DNA of 64,000 nt from Rhizorhabdus wittichii RW1 (GCA_000016765.1 CP000699.1:806001-870000), one strand, 5' to 3'; positions 25,110 to 34,562 are shown, counted from the stretch's first letter. Notes: generated by a model from the letters alone, not told the origin. Program-made: numbers and translations.

Positions 25110-26579
25110 ATGACGATCGGAACGGACGGCATCATCGCAGTGGTCGGCGCGGGCACGATGGGCGCGGGGATCGCGCTGGTCGCGGCGCAGGCCGGCCATG
25201 CGGTGCGGGTGATCGACACCCAGGACGCGGCGCTCGACCGCGGGCGGCAAAGCGTCGCCCGGTCGCTCGCCTCGCTGGTCAAGCGCGGCACGATCGACGA
25301 GGCGGGCGCCGCCGCGATCGCCGAACGGATCGGCTGGAGCACCGACGTCGCCGACGCCGCCCCCGCCGCGCTCGCGATCGAGGCGATCGTCGAGCGGATG
25401 GACGTCAAGACCGGCCTGTTCGAGACGCTCGCCCGCCATGTCGCGCCCGGCGCGATCCTGGCCAGCAACACCTCCTCGCTGTCGATCGAGGCGATGGCCA
25501 GCGCGGTGCCGGGGCCCGAGCGCTTCGCCGGCCTCCATTTCTTCAACCCCGTGCCGGCGATGAAGCTGGTCGAGCTGATCCCCTCGTCGCGCACCGCGCC
25601 GACGGTGGTCGACGATCTCGAAGCGCTGATGCGCGCGTGGAAGAAGCTGCCGGTCCGCGTCCGCGACGTGCCCGGCTTCATCGTCAACCGGGTCGCCCGG
25701 CCCTATTATGCCGAGGGCTTCGCCGCGCTCGGCGAGGGCGTCGATCCGGCGACGATCGACCAGGCGCTGGAAAGCGCGGGCGGCTTCCGCATGGGGCCGC
25801 TGACCCTGGCCGACCTGATCGGCCACGACGTCAACTACACCGTCGCCTGCCAGGTGTTCGACGGCTATGCCGGCAAGACCCGCTTCCGCCCGCAGCCGAG
25901 CCAGCAGGCGCTCCACGATGCCGGACATCTCGGCCGCAAGAGCGGGCGCGGCGTCTATGATTATGGCGCCGACCTCCCCGCCCCGCCCTTCGTCGCCCCC
26001 GCCGCCCCGCCGCGCAGCATCGAGGCCGGCGCCGACGCGGGCGATCTCGAACCGCTCGTCGCGCTGGCCGAGGCGGCCGGCGGCGCCGTCGCGCGCAGCG
26101 CCGACCTCGCCCCCGGCCTGCTGCGAATCGACGGCCGGCTGCTGGCGACGGGCGACGGCCGCCGCCTCGCCGACCGCGCCGATGCCGACATGCTGCTCGA
26201 CGCGGCGCGCGACTATGCCGCGACGCCGACCCTGGTCGTCACCGCGCGCGACGCGGCGGCGCTGGCGCTCGCCGCCGGCTTCGCCGGGCTGATCGGCAAG
26301 CGGGTGCTGGCGCTGCCCGACCGGCCCGGCCAGATCGTGCTGCGGACGCTCGCCCAGCTCGCCAATGCGGGCTTCGACGCGCTCGACGACGACGTCGCCG
26401 ACGCCGCCGGGGTCGATACGGCGATGCGCTACGGCGCCAACCATCCGCAGGGCCCGATCGAATGGGCCGGGCGCTTCGGCACCGCCCGGCTCGCCGCCGT
26501 GCTCGCCACCATCGCCGCCGCCACCGGCGATCCGATCTACGCCCCCTCCCCCTCGATCGCCGTCGCGGAGCCCGCATGA
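25110..26579 (+). CDS. paaH: PaaH: 3-hydroxyadipyl-CoA dehydrogenase
   Basis: 489 residues, the long form typical of PaaH/PaaC-type enzymes. It has a Rossmann NAD site (VGAGTMGAGIALVAAQAGH, residues 12-30) and the catalytic His in LHFFNPVPAMKLVELI. The 3HCDH C-terminal domain is duplicated: FRMGPLTLADLIGHDVNYTV and, about 260 residues later, ANHPQGPIEWAGRFG. It oxidises 3-hydroxyadipyl-CoA to 3-oxoadipyl-CoA near the end of the phenylacetate route. It starts the paaHIJ transcript and overlaps paaI by 4 bases (ATGA). Confidence 0.9.
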   Translation: MTIGTDGIIAVVGAGTMGAGIALVAAQAGHAVRVIDTQDAALDRGRQSVARSLASLVKRGTIDEAGAAAIAERIGWSTDVADAAPAALAIEAIVERMDVKTGLFETLARHVAPGAILASNTSSLSIEAMASAVPGPERFAGLHFFNPVPAMKLVELIPSSRTAPTVVDDLEALMRAWKKLPVRVRDVPGFIVNRVARPYYAEGFAALGEGVDPATIDQALESAGGFRMGPLTLADLIGHDVNYTVACQVFDGYAGKTRFRPQPSQQALHDAGHLGRKSGRGVYDYGADLPAPPFVAPAAPPRSIEAGADAGDLEPLVALAEAAGGAVARSADLAPGLLRIDGRLLATGDGRRLADRADADMLLDAARDYAATPTLVVTARDAAALALAAGFAGLIGKRVLALPDRPGQIVLRTLAQLANAGFDALDDDVADAAGVDTAMRYGANHPQGPIEWAGRFGTARLAAVLATIAAATGDPIYAPSPSIAVAEPA

Positions 26580-27025
26580 CCGACGACATCCTTGCCCGCC
26601 GCGTCGCCGAGCGGCTGCTCGAACTGGAGGGCACCGCCCCGGTCTGGGGCATCGTGCTGGAGGAGGCGCGGGTCGGCTATGCGCGCCTCGCGATGACGAT
26701 CCGGCCGGACATGACCAACGGCCATGGATCGATCCATGGCGGCATGATCTTCGCGCTGGCCGACACCGCCTTCGCCTATGCCTGCAACAGCCGCAACGTC
26801 TCGACCGTCGCGCAGGGCGCATCCATCCTGTTCCTGGCCCCCGCCCATCCGGGCGAGGAGCTGATCGCCGAGGCGACCGAACAGGCCGTCGCCGGCCGCA
26901 GCGGCGCCTACAGCGTCGCGATCCGCACCCGCGACGGCCGTGCCATCGCGCAATTCCAGGGCCATAGCCGAGCGATCGGCGGCCAGGTCATCGAAGACGA
27001 ACCCCAAGGAGACTCCCATGGCTGA
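26576..27025 (+). CDS. paaI: PaaI: hydroxyphenylacetyl-CoA-type thioesterase
   Basis: 149 residues of the hot-dog fold with the PaaI signature NGHGSIHGGMIFALADTAFAY, where the Asp and the preceding HGG are catalytic. PaaI releases CoA from dead-end ring-hydroxylated phenylacetyl-CoA products and so protects the CoA pool. It overlaps paaH (ATGA) and the thiolase gene by 8 bases. The thiolase ribosome-binding site AAGGAG lies inside the end of paaI. Length and motif are normal. Confidence 0.9.
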   Translation: MTDDILARRVAERLLELEGTAPVWGIVLEEARVGYARLAMTIRPDMTNGHGSIHGGMIFALADTAFAYACNSRNVSTVAQGASILFLAPAHPGEELIAEATEQAVAGRSGAYSVAIRTRDGRAIAQFQGHSRAIGGQVIEDEPQGDSHG

Positions 27026-28217
27026 CGCCTATATCTGCGACGCGGCACGTACCCCGATCGGCCGTTATGGCGGCAGCCTCGCGGCCGTCCGCGCCGACGA
27101 CCTCGCCGCGATCCCGATGCGGGTGCTGCGCGAGCGCAACCCGGGGATCGTCGGCCATATCGACGACATATTGTTCGGCTGCGCCAACCAGGCGGGCGAG
27201 GACAACCGCAACGTCGCGCGCATGGCGGCGCTGCTGTCGGGCCTGGGCGAGGACGCGCCGGGCACGACGATCAACCGGCTGTGCGGATCGGGCATGGACG
27301 CGGTCGCCTATGCGGCCCGCGCGATCAAGGCCGGCGAGGCCGACCTGATCGTCGCCGGCGGCGTCGAGAGCATGTCGCGCGCGCCCTTCGTCATGCCGAA
27401 GGCCGACGGCGCCTTCTCGCGCAGCAACGCGGTCTACGACACCACGATCGGCTGGCGCTTCGTCAACAAGCTGATGAAGGAGCGGTTCGGCATCGACTCG
27501 ATGCCCGAGACCGCCGAGAATGTCGCGCAGGACTTCCAGGTCAGCCGCGAGGACCAGGACCGTTTCGCCGTCGAGAGCCAGCGCCGCGCCGCCGCGGCGC
27601 AGGCCAATGGCCGCCTCGCCGCCGAGATCGTCCCCGTGACCATCCCGCAGCGCAAGGGCGATCCCATCGTCGTCGACCGCGACGAGCATCCGCGCGAGAC
27701 CTCGATGGAGGCGCTCGGCAAGCTCAAGCCGATCGTCCGCGCCGACGGCACGATCACCGCCGGCAACGCCAGCGGCGTCAACGACGGCGCCGCCGCGATC
27801 ATCGTCGCCAGCAAGGCGGCGGTCGAGGCCTATGGCCTGACCCCGCGCGCCAAGGTGCTGGGCGGCGCGGTGGCGGGCGTGCCGCCGCGCATCATGGGCA
27901 TCGGCCCGGCCCCGGCCAGCAAGAAGCTGCTCGAGCGGCTCGGCATCGGCATCGGCGCGATCGACGTGGTCGAGCTCAACGAGGCGTTCGCCAGCCAGGG
28001 CCTCGCCGTGCTCCGCCAGCTCGGCCTGCCCGACGACGCGGCGCATGTGAACCCGAACGGCGGCGCGATCGCGCTCGGCCACCCGCTCGGCATGTCGGGC
28101 GCGCGGCTGGTGCTGACCGCGACCGAGGAACTGGTCCGCAGCGGCGCCGGCAAGGCGCTCTGCACCATGTGCATCGGCGTCGGCCAGGGCATCGCGCTGG
28201 CGATCGAACGGGTGTGA
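27018..28217 (+). CDS. paaJ: PaaJ/PcaF: 3-oxoadipyl-CoA thiolase
   Basis: 399 residues. The thiolase catalytic residues are present: the acylated Cys in [13 protein letters not shown], His in [20 protein letters not shown] and the second Cys in [10 protein letters not shown]. It cleaves 3-oxoadipyl-CoA, and possibly 2,3-dehydro-3-oxosuberyl-CoA earlier in the path, to succinyl-CoA and acetyl-CoA. It is co-translated with paaI and is the last gene before a hairpin and the paaA promoter. The same enzyme would also serve the beta-ketoadipate route from catechol, the predicted end product of the iac genes. Confidence 0.9.
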   Translation: MADAYICDAARTPIGRYGGSLAAVRADDLAAIPMRVLRERNPGIVGHIDDILFGCANQAGEDNRNVARMAALLSGLGEDAPGTTINRLCGSGMDAVAYAARAIKAGEADLIVAGGVESMSRAPFVMPKADGAFSRSNAVYDTTIGWRFVNKLMKERFGIDSMPETAENVAQDFQVSREDQDRFAVESQRRAAAAQANGRLAAEIVPVTIPQRKGDPIVVDRDEHPRETSMEALGKLKPIVRADGTITAGNASGVNDGAAAIIVASKAAVEAYGLTPRAKVLGGAVAGVPPRIMGIGPAPASKKLLERLGIGIGAIDVVELNEAFASQGLAVLRQLGLPDDAAHVNPNGGAIALGHPLGMSGARLVLTATEELVRSGAGKALCTMCIGVGQGIALAIERV

Positions 28218-28227
28218 GGCCCCGGCG

Positions 28228-28251
28228 GAGCCCGGTTTGACGGCCGGGCTC
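28228..28251 (+). terminator. GC hairpin after paaJ
   Basis: GAGCCCGG, an 8-base loop, then CCGGGCTC form an 8-bp stem 10 bases after the paaJ stop. No T-run follows, so termination is plausible but unproven. It lies just before the paaA promoter. Confidence 0.45.
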
Positions 28252-28263
28252 CCCGCCTCTCGC

Positions 28264-28299
28264 TAATTGATTGACCGATCGTTCGGTTAATTATATAGT
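28264..28299 (+). promoter_or_regulatory. paaA promoter overlapped by a TetR-type palindrome
   Basis: The -35 TTGACC (28271-28276) and -10 TATAGT (28294-28299) are 17 bases apart, a near-consensus promoter for the paaABCDEF operon 24 bases before ATG. The palindrome ACCGA-N4-TCGGT (28274-28287) covers the -35 and spacer, so a bound TetR dimer would block polymerase. The flanking reversed motif CGGTCANNCAATTA is shared with the paaG/paaH gap. Confidence 0.7.
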
Positions 28300-28322
28300 G
28301 CAGGTCATAAGGAGATTCGCTC

Positions 28323-29321
28323 ATGTACACGACGGAACTCGACAAGACGGCCACCGCCCCCACGCCGATCGGCGGCGAGGACCCCGCGCTGATCGCGGCC
28401 TTCGAGGCCCGCGTCGCGGCGGATGAGTTCATCGAGCCGAAGGACTGGATGCCCGAGGCCTATCGCCGCACTCTCACCCGCCAGATCTCCCAGCACGCGC
28501 ACAGCGAGATCGTCGGCATGCTGCCCGAGGGCAACTGGCTGACCCGCGCGCCGAGCCTGAAGCGCAAGGCGATCCTGCTCGCCAAGATTCAGGACGAGGG
28601 CGGCCACGGCCTCTACCTCTATTGCGCGGCGGAAACGCTGGGCACGAGCCGCGAGCAGATGATCGACGCGCTGCACAGCGGCCGCGCCAAATATTCGACC
28701 ATCTTCAACTATCCGACGCTCAACTGGGCGGATATCGGCGCGATCGGCTGGCTGGTCGACGGCGCCGCGATCATGAACCAGGTGCCGCTGCAGCGCACCA
28801 GCTACGGCCCCTATGCCCGCGCGATGGTCCGCGTCTGCAAGGAGGAGAGCTTCCACCAGCGGCAGGGCTTCGACATCATGATGGCGATGGCCAACGGCTC
28901 GCCCGCGCAGAAGGCGATGGCGCAGGACGCGCTCGATCGCTGGTGGTGGCCGTCGCTGATGATGTTCGGCCCGTCGGACGACAATTCGCCGAACACCGCG
29001 CAGTCGATCCGCTGGCGGATCAAGCGCGAGACCAATGACGAGCTGCGCCAGAAGTTCGTCGACGCCACCGTGCCGCAGGCCGAGCTGCTCGGCCTGACCA
29101 TCCCCGATCCCGCCCTGAAGTGGAACGAGGAACGCGGCCATTATGATTTCGGCGCGATCGAGTGGGACGAGTTCTACGCCGTCGTGCGCGGCGAGGGCCC
29201 GACCGCCAAGGAGCGCATGAAGGCGCGCCGCGCCGCCTGGAACGACGGCGCCTGGGTCCGCGCCGCCGCCGATGCCCATGAGGCGAAGCGCGCCGCCCGT
29301 TCGGCCGCCGCGGCCGCCTGA
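28323..29321 (+). CDS. paaA: PaaA: 1,2-phenylacetyl-CoA epoxidase catalytic subunit
   Basis: 332 residues of the ferritin-like diiron fold. Iron ligands are visible in [13 protein letters not shown] and [12 protein letters not shown], the paired E-x-x-H motifs of PaaA. It epoxidises the ring of phenylacetyl-CoA using O2, as the catalytic subunit of the PaaABCDE complex in the cytoplasm. AAGGAG lies eight bases before ATG. It is the first gene of a six-gene operon behind a clear promoter. Confidence 0.95.
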   Translation: MYTTELDKTATAPTPIGGEDPALIAAFEARVAADEFIEPKDWMPEAYRRTLTRQISQHAHSEIVGMLPEGNWLTRAPSLKRKAILLAKIQDEGGHGLYLYCAAETLGTSREQMIDALHSGRAKYSTIFNYPTLNWADIGAIGWLVDGAAIMNQVPLQRTSYGPYARAMVRVCKEESFHQRQGFDIMMAMANGSPAQKAMAQDALDRWWWPSLMMFGPSDDNSPNTAQSIRWRIKRETNDELRQKFVDATVPQAELLGLTIPDPALKWNEERGHYDFGAIEWDEFYAVVRGEGPTAKERMKARRAAWNDGAWVRAAADAHEAKRAARSAAAAA

Positions 29322-29338
29322 CAGAAGGAAGGAAAGAG

Positions 29339-29623
29339 ATGAGCAAGGATTGGCCGCTCTGGGAAGTGTTCGTCCGCGCCCGCGGCGGGCTCGACCATCG
29401 CCATGTCGGTTCGGTGCATGCGCCGGACGCGGAGATGGCGCTGCGCCACGCGCGCGACACCTATACCCGCCGCATGGAAGGCGTGAGCCTGTGGGTCGTC
29501 AAGTCGACCGACATCGCCGCGTCGGACCCCGACCAGTCGGGCGAGTTGTTCGAGCCGGCGCAGACCAAGATCTACCGGCATCCGACCTTCTACGAGCTGC
29601 CCGACGCCGTGAAGCACATGTGA
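29339..29623 (+). CDS. paaB: PaaB: phenylacetyl-CoA epoxidase subunit
   Basis: 94 residues, the normal size. It begins with WPLWEVFVRARGGLDHRHVGS and contains the alternating polar/hydrophobic DAEMALRHARDTYTRR helix characteristic of PaaB. PaaB is a small structural subunit that joins the PaaA-PaaC heterodimers in the epoxidase complex. GAAGGAAAGAG precedes its ATG, and paaC starts 7 bases after its stop. All five subunits are in the standard order here. Confidence 0.94.
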   Translation: MSKDWPLWEVFVRARGGLDHRHVGSVHAPDAEMALRHARDTYTRRMEGVSLWVVKSTDIAASDPDQSGELFEPAQTKIYRHPTFYELPDAVKHM

Positions 29624-29630
29624 GGGCGCG

Positions 29631-30383
29631 ATGAGCGACATTCTCTTCCGCAGCCTGCTCGAACTGGGCGACGACAGCCTGATCCTGGCGCAGCGCCTCT
29701 GCGAGTGGTGCGGCCAGGCGCCGAGCGTCGAGGTCGACCTCAGCCTGTCGAACCTGGGCCTCGACCTGATGGGCCAGGCGACCTTGTTCCTCGGCTATGC
29801 CGGGGAAGTCGAGGGCAAGGGCCGCGACGCCGACCGCCTCGCCTTCCACCGCGACGCCGAGCAGTTCCGCAACTGCCTGCTGGTCGAGCAGCCGAACGGC
29901 GACTTCGGCCAGACCATGGCGCGCCAGTTCCTGTTCTCGACCTATCAGCTCGCCTTGTTCGAGGGGCTGGTCGGATCGACCGACCCGCGCATCGCCGAGA
30001 TCGCCGCCAAGGCGGTCAAGGAAGTGCGCTACCATGCCGACATCTCGGCCGACTGGGTGATCCGCCTGGGCGACGGGACCGAGGAGAGCCACCAGCGCAT
30101 GGTCGACGGCTTCGACTGGTTCTGGCGCTTCATCGACGACATGTTCGCGGTGGACGCTGACCAGCGCGCGCTGATCGACCAGGGCGTGCTCGTCGACCGG
30201 GCGGCGCTCCGCCCGGCGTTCGACGCGCGCGTCGCCGAGGTGCTGGCCGAGGCCACCCTGCCCGCCGCGGAGCCGGTCTGGCAGGTCGGCGCGGGCCGCG
30301 AGGGCCGGCACACCGAGCATCTGTCGCACCTGCTGGGCGTGATGCAGCAGCTCCCGCGCGCCCACCCGGAAGCCGCCTGGTAA
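29631..30383 (+). CDS. paaC: PaaC: phenylacetyl-CoA epoxidase structural subunit
   Basis: 250 residues. It has the ferritin-like fold of PaaA without a full iron site; recognisable segments are LGDDSLILAQRLCEWCGQAP, DLGLDLMGQATLFL-type helices, and HADISADWVIRLGDGTEESH. PaaC pairs with PaaA and stabilises it. The gene lies 7 bases after paaB and 5 bases before paaD. Confidence 0.93.
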   Translation: MSDILFRSLLELGDDSLILAQRLCEWCGQAPSVEVDLSLSNLGLDLMGQATLFLGYAGEVEGKGRDADRLAFHRDAEQFRNCLLVEQPNGDFGQTMARQFLFSTYQLALFEGLVGSTDPRIAEIAAKAVKEVRYHADISADWVIRLGDGTEESHQRMVDGFDWFWRFIDDMFAVDADQRALIDQGVLVDRAALRPAFDARVAEVLAEATLPAAEPVWQVGAGREGRHTEHLSHLLGVMQQLPRAHPEAAW

Positions 30384-30388
30384 GCAGC

Positions 30389-30889
30389 ATGGCCGCCGGA
30401 GCCGCCCTGTCGGAACAAGCGCTGCGGGACCGGATCGAGACGGTCCTCGCCGAGGTGCCCGATCCCGAGATCCCGGCCGTGTCGGTCGTCGAGCTCGGCA
30501 TCGTGCGCGGCGTCGACCCGGAGGGGCCGAGCGTGATCATCACGCCGACCTATACGGGCTGCCCGGCGACGATCGCGATCGAGATGGCGATCCGCGTCGC
30601 GCTCGACGAGGCGGGGATGGCGGACGTCGCGATCCGCACGGTGCTGTCGCCGCCGTGGAGCACCGACATGATCAGCGACGCGGGGCGCGAGAAGCTGCGC
30701 GCCTACGGCATCGCGCCGCCGCCCAAGGGGGCCGAGGCGCGGTCGCTGCGCGGCGCCGACATCGTCGAATGCCCGCGCTGCGGATCGCCCCATACGCAGG
30801 AGGTCAGCCGCTTCGGCTCGACGCCCTGCAAGGCGCTCTGGAAATGCGCCGACTGCCACGAGCCGTTCGACCGGTTCAAATGCCATTGA
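30389..30889 (+). CDS. paaD: PaaD: epoxidase iron-sulfur/metal assembly protein
   Basis: 166 residues. The N-terminal domain is MIP18/DUF59-like (LAEVPDPEIPAVSVVELGIV; TPTYTGCPATIAIEM). The C-terminus is a zinc-ribbon-like Cys cluster (CPRCGSPHT, then TPCKALWKCADCHEPFDRFKCH). PaaD is needed for activity of the epoxidase, probably by maturing its metal or Fe-S sites. It lies five bases after paaC. Confidence 0.93.
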   Translation: MAAGAALSEQALRDRIETVLAEVPDPEIPAVSVVELGIVRGVDPEGPSVIITPTYTGCPATIAIEMAIRVALDEAGMADVAIRTVLSPPWSTDMISDAGREKLRAYGIAPPPKGAEARSLRGADIVECPRCGSPHTQEVSRFGSTPCKALWKCADCHEPFDRFKCH

Positions 30890-30950
30890 CGTTGATGGGA
30901 CGAGGCCGACGCGGGATGCGCGGCCCGGCCCGGGGGAAAAGGAAGTAGAT

Positions 30951-32027
30951 ATGTCCAGCGGCTTTCACGCCCTCCAGATCGCCGAGGTCCGGCGCGAGAT
31001 CGACGACGCGGTGTCGCTGCGCTTCACCGTGCCCGACGAGCTGCGCGATGCGTTCCGCTTCACCCCCGGCCAGCACCTGACCCTGCGCACCGAGATCGAG
31101 GGCGAGGACATCCGCCGCAACTATTCGATCTGCGCCGCGCCGCATGAAGGCGAGCTGCGGGTCGCGATCAAGCAGATCAACGGCGGCGTCTTCTCGACCT
31201 GGGCCAACCGGACGCTGTCCGCCGGCCAGACGATGGAGGTGATGCCCCCGCACGGCAGCTTCACCTGGACCTTCGATCCCGATCGTTCCGCCGTCTATGC
31301 GGGCTTCGCGGGCGGATCGGGGATCACGCCGATCCTGTCGCTGCTCAAGACCGCGCTGCGCGAGGAGCCGAAGAGCCGGTTCGTCCTGTTCTACGGCAAT
31401 CGGGCGAGCAGCAGCATCATGTTCCTCGAGGAGATCGCGGCGATGAAGAACCGCTTCCTCGACCGCCTCGAAGTCTATCATTTCCTCGAGGACGAGGAAG
31501 ACGACATCACCCTGTTCAACGGCCGGCTCGACACCGCCAAGACCGCCGAGATCTTCGGCCCGCTGATCGACCCGGCGGCCATCGACGCGGCGTTCATCTG
31601 CGGTCCGGGGCCGATGATGGACGCGGTCGAGGCCGGGTTGAAGGCGGCCGGCGTGCCCGGCGAGCGCATCCTGATCGAGCGCTTCACGGTCGGCGAGATG
31701 ACCGGAGCCCAGCTTGCCGCCGCGCGCGAGCTGGAGCGCAAGGCGGAAGGGCTGAAGGTCAAGCTGACCCTCGACGGCCGCCGCCGCACCGTTACCTTCG
31801 ACGCCGACAAGGGCTCGATCCTGGAGAATGCGCGCGCCGCCGGCATGCCTGCTCCCTTCGCCTGCAAGGCCGGCGTCTGCGCCACCTGCCGCGCCAAGGT
31901 GGTGTCGGGCGAGGTGACGATGAAGCAGAATTACGGCCTCGCGCCGGAGGAGGTCGCCGCCGGCTATGTGCTGACCTGCCAGGCGGTGCCGCTGACCGAC
32001 GACGTCGAACTCAACTTCGATGCCTGA
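30951..32027 (+). CDS. paaE: PaaE: phenylacetyl-CoA epoxidase reductase
   Basis: 358 residues in three domains. The FAD site is RRNYSICAAP, the NAD(P) site GGSGITPILSLLK, and the C-terminal plant-type ferredoxin has the four [2Fe-2S] Cys in CKAGVCATCRAKV and the later LTCQ. It passes electrons from NAD(P)H to the PaaA diiron centre. A 61-bp gap separates it from paaD, with AAGGAAG before ATG. paaF overlaps its end by 8 bases. Confidence 0.95.
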   Translation: MSSGFHALQIAEVRREIDDAVSLRFTVPDELRDAFRFTPGQHLTLRTEIEGEDIRRNYSICAAPHEGELRVAIKQINGGVFSTWANRTLSAGQTMEVMPPHGSFTWTFDPDRSAVYAGFAGGSGITPILSLLKTALREEPKSRFVLFYGNRASSSIMFLEEIAAMKNRFLDRLEVYHFLEDEEDDITLFNGRLDTAKTAEIFGPLIDPAAIDAAFICGPGPMMDAVEAGLKAAGVPGERILIERFTVGEMTGAQLAAARELERKAEGLKVKLTLDGRRRTVTFDADKGSILENARAAGMPAPFACKAGVCATCRAKVVSGEVTMKQNYGLAPEEVAAGYVLTCQAVPLTDDVELNFDA

Positions 32028-32799
32028 TCCCCGCACCCTGATCGTCGAGCGCCGCGCCGGGGGCGTGGTGCTGATCCGCCTCAACCATCCCGAACGGCGC
32101 AATGCGCTGGCGACCCCGCTGCTGCGCGCCGTCGCCGACGAGATCAATGCGGCCGAAGGCGACAAGGACGTGCGCGTGGTGGTGATCACCGGCAGCGACA
32201 CGCTGTTCGCCGCGGGCGCCGACATCGACGAACTGCTCGCGAGCGGGGCCGGCGATCCGATCGAGACGCCGCGCTACATCGCCTGGGCGGCGATCCGCTC
32301 CTTCTCGAAGCCGCTCGTCGCCGCGGTCGAGGGCTGGTGCCTCGGCGCGGGGGCGGAGCTGATGATGTGCGCCGACATCGTCGTCGCGGCGAAGGGCGCG
32401 AAGATCGGCCAGCCCGAAACCAACCTGGGCATCATCCCGGGCGCAGGCGGCACCGCCACCCTGCCCCGCCGCATCGGCCAGGCGCGGGCTATGCACATGG
32501 TGCTGACCGGCGAGCCGATCGGCGCGGAGGAGGCGCATGCGATCGGCCTGGTCGCCTGCCTCGCCGAACAGGGACAGGCGCTCGACGACGCGCTGGCGCT
32601 GGCGGCCAAGCTGGCGATGCGCGCGCCGCTCGCGCTGCGCGCCGCCAAGGCGAGCATCCGCGACGCCGAGCATCTCGACGAGGCCGCGCATCTGCGCAGC
32701 GAGCGGGTCCGCTTCCTCAAGCTGCTCGGCACCGCCGACAAGGCCGAGGGCATCACCGCCTTCCGCGAGAAGCGCCGGCCCGACTGGCAGGGCAGATAG
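32020..32799 (+). CDS. paaF: PaaF: 2,3-dehydroadipyl-CoA hydratase
   Basis: 259 residues of the crotonase fold with both catalytic Glu positions of true hydratases: LVAAVEGWCLGAGAELMMCAD and GQPETNLGIIPGAGGTATLP. It hydrates 2,3-dehydroadipyl-CoA to 3-hydroxyadipyl-CoA, the substrate of PaaH. The PETNLG and GAGGT features and its position after paaE support PaaF rather than a general enoyl-CoA hydratase. It overlaps paaE by 8 bases and ends 7 bases from a convergent acyltransferase gene. Confidence 0.88.
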   Translation: MPDPRTLIVERRAGGVVLIRLNHPERRNALATPLLRAVADEINAAEGDKDVRVVVITGSDTLFAAGADIDELLASGAGDPIETPRYIAWAAIRSFSKPLVAAVEGWCLGAGAELMMCADIVVAAKGAKIGQPETNLGIIPGAGGTATLPRRIGQARAMHMVLTGEPIGAEEAHAIGLVACLAEQGQALDDALALAAKLAMRAPLALRAAKASIRDAEHLDEAAHLRSERVRFLKLLGTADKAEGITAFREKRRPDWQGR

Positions 32800-32806
32800 C
32801 CTCTGC

Positions 32807-33817
32807 TCAGGGGCCCGCCGGAACCGGCACCCCACGGACAGTGCGCCGCTCGCGGAACCAGGCGAGGATCGGCCGCTCGATCAGCAGATAGCCGATCAGG
32901 CCGGCGGCGATCCCGCCGACGATGCCGAGCGCGATCGTCGGCATCTGGGACAGCCCGAGCCGCCCGGCGAGCCGGACCGTCACCGAGATGGCGAGCGTGT
33001 GCCAGATATAGATCGAATAGCTGGCGTCGCCGAGCAGCAACGGCAGCCGCCACTCGCCGATCGCCGCGCGCCGCTCCAGCGCCAATATGCTCGCCAGCAG
33101 TAGCGCGGCGGGCAGGCCGAAGCCGATCGCGCGCGGGAGCTGCGGCGCATGGAACGCCACCCAGCCGACCGCCGCCAGCGCGACCAGCGCGCTCCCCCAC
33201 CCCAGCCAGCGCGGCCAGTCGCCGGGACGCTTCCACAGGATGCCGAGCCAGCAGCAGCCGGCGAATTCGAGCAGGATCGGATCGGTGTAGAAGGTGGCGA
33301 GCGCGCTGGCCGGATCGAGCAGCGGCCGCAGCGTCACCAGCCCGGCGAACAGCAGCGTCAGCGCCGCGACCTGCCGGACCTGCCGGCCGAGCGGCAGCAG
33401 CGCCGCGAACAGCAGGTAGAAGGCCATTTCGAAGTTGAGCGTCCAGCCCGGCACGAGCAGCGGCCAGACATGGCCGTTGCTGGGCGAGGTCCAGGGCAGG
33501 AACAGATAGGAAGCGAGGACATGGTCCGCCTCCAGCCAGACCTTGGGGAAGGCGCCGGCCAGCGCGGCGGCGAGCATGACGCTGGTCGCGATCCAGTAGA
33601 CGGGGACGATCCGGCGGACCCGGTCGGCGAGGAAGGCGAGCGGGCGCGTCTCCGGCCCGCTGATCGCGACCATCAGGAAGCCGCTGAGCAGGAAGAACAG
33701 GTCGACCCCGGCCTCGCCGGCATGGAAGTTCAGCCCGGACCGCCCGGCCGCGTGGAACAGCACCACCGCCACCGCCGCAAGGCCACGCAGATATTGGAGA
33801 CCCAGCAGCTTCCGCAT
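32807..33817 (-). CDS. Acyltransferase family 3 membrane protein
   Basis: 336 residues with about ten hydrophobic segments. The family 3 start motif is LQYLRGLAAVAVVLFHAAG with the catalytic His, followed by GVDLFFLLSGFLM. Members transfer acetyl or succinyl groups to sugars of O-antigen, exopolysaccharide or other surface molecules. It has no functional link to its phenylacetate neighbours and is convergent with paaF, seven bases away. The target is unknown. Confidence 0.88.
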   Translation of the reverse strand: MRKLLGLQYLRGLAAVAVVLFHAAGRSGLNFHAGEAGVDLFFLLSGFLMVAISGPETRPLAFLADRVRRIVPVYWIATSVMLAAALAGAFPKVWLEADHVLASYLFLPWTSPSNGHVWPLLVPGWTLNFEMAFYLLFAALLPLGRQVRQVAALTLLFAGLVTLRPLLDPASALATFYTDPILLEFAGCCWLGILWKRPGDWPRWLGWGSALVALAAVGWVAFHAPQLPRAIGFGLPAALLLASILALERRAAIGEWRLPLLLGDASYSIYIWHTLAISVTVRLAGRLGLSQMPTIALGIVGGIAAGLIGYLLIERPILAWFRERRTVRGVPVPAGP

Positions 33818-33877
33818 GGCTGAGGTTTAGAGCGGACCGGAATCGAAAGCCAACGGATGCACCCCATTCTTCCCACG

Positions 33878-33967
33878 CGTCATCCCGGCGGAGGCCGGGA
33901 TCTCGGGAGGAAAAGAGATGAGGTTGCCGCAGGAGACGCCCGAGATGCCGGCCTCCGCCGGCATGAC
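33878..33967. repeat. Palindromic intergenic repeat, family A copy 2
   Basis: Same family and orientation as 4839-4929 and 45319-45408. The left arm has changed (CATCCCGG-C-GGAGGCCGGG) while the right arm keeps GCCGGCCTCCGCCGGCATGA. It lies between the acyltransferase start and the TetR stop, both on the minus strand. Confidence 0.85.
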
Positions 33968-33983
33968 TGGCATGGGCTTTGCC

Positions 33984-34562
33984 TTACCCCGCGATCAGGT
34001 CGAAGGCGCGGTCGGCGATCGCCTCGGGCTTGAGCGGGCCGGCGGGGTCGTACCAGTTGCCGGTCCAGTTGATCATGCCGAACAGCAGCATGGTCCGCAC
34101 CCGCGCCTCGCCCTTGTCCCCGGCGAGCGCGGGATCGATCTCGACCAGCAGCGCCTGCACCGTGTCGACGATGCGGCGCTGCTTGGCGATGATCGCCGCG
34201 CGCCGGTCCTGCGGCAGGTTGTCGAGCTCGTTCAACAGAACCTTCTGCCGCGACGCCGCGCCGACATAATCGGCCATGAATAGCCGCAGCAGCCGGCGCA
34301 GACGATCGCGCGCCGCGCCGGCTTCGCCCATCGCGGTCTCGACGCTGTCCACCAGCCCGTCGATATGCGAGGCCATGACCGCGTAGAGCACGTCCTCCTT
34401 CGACGGATAATAATGGTAGAGCAACGACTTGGAGGTCTTGCAGGCCTTGGCGATGTCCGACACCGACGCGCCCAGGAAGCCGCGCTCGGCGAACAGCTCG
34501 GCCGCCTTCTCGACGATCGCCTCGCGTCGTTCCTCATAATCGGCCGCCTGCGTCCGCGCCAT
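33984..34562 (-). CDS. paaR: TetR-family repressor, probable PaaR
   Basis: 192 residues from ATG 34562 (GGGG six bases upstream); an in-frame upstream ATG would add 19 low-complexity residues. The helix-turn-helix is FAERGFLGASVSDIAKACKTSKSLLYHYYPSKEDVLY. The C-terminal ligand domain has RLLRLFMADYVGAASRQKVLLNEL. TetR-type PaaR proteins control phenylacetate genes in several proteobacteria with phenylacetyl-CoA as inducer. It sits between the paa genes and the predicted phenylpyruvate dehydrogenase operon, and TetR-like palindromes occur at paaA and paaG/H. The symbol is therefore a reasoned guess. Confidence 0.7.
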   Translation of the reverse strand: MARTQAADYEERREAIVEKAAELFAERGFLGASVSDIAKACKTSKSLLYHYYPSKEDVLYAVMASHIDGLVDSVETAMGEAGAARDRLRRLLRLFMADYVGAASRQKVLLNELDNLPQDRRAAIIAKQRRIVDTVQALLVEIDPALAGDKGEARVRTMLLFGMINWTGNWYDPAGPLKPEAIADRAFDLIAG

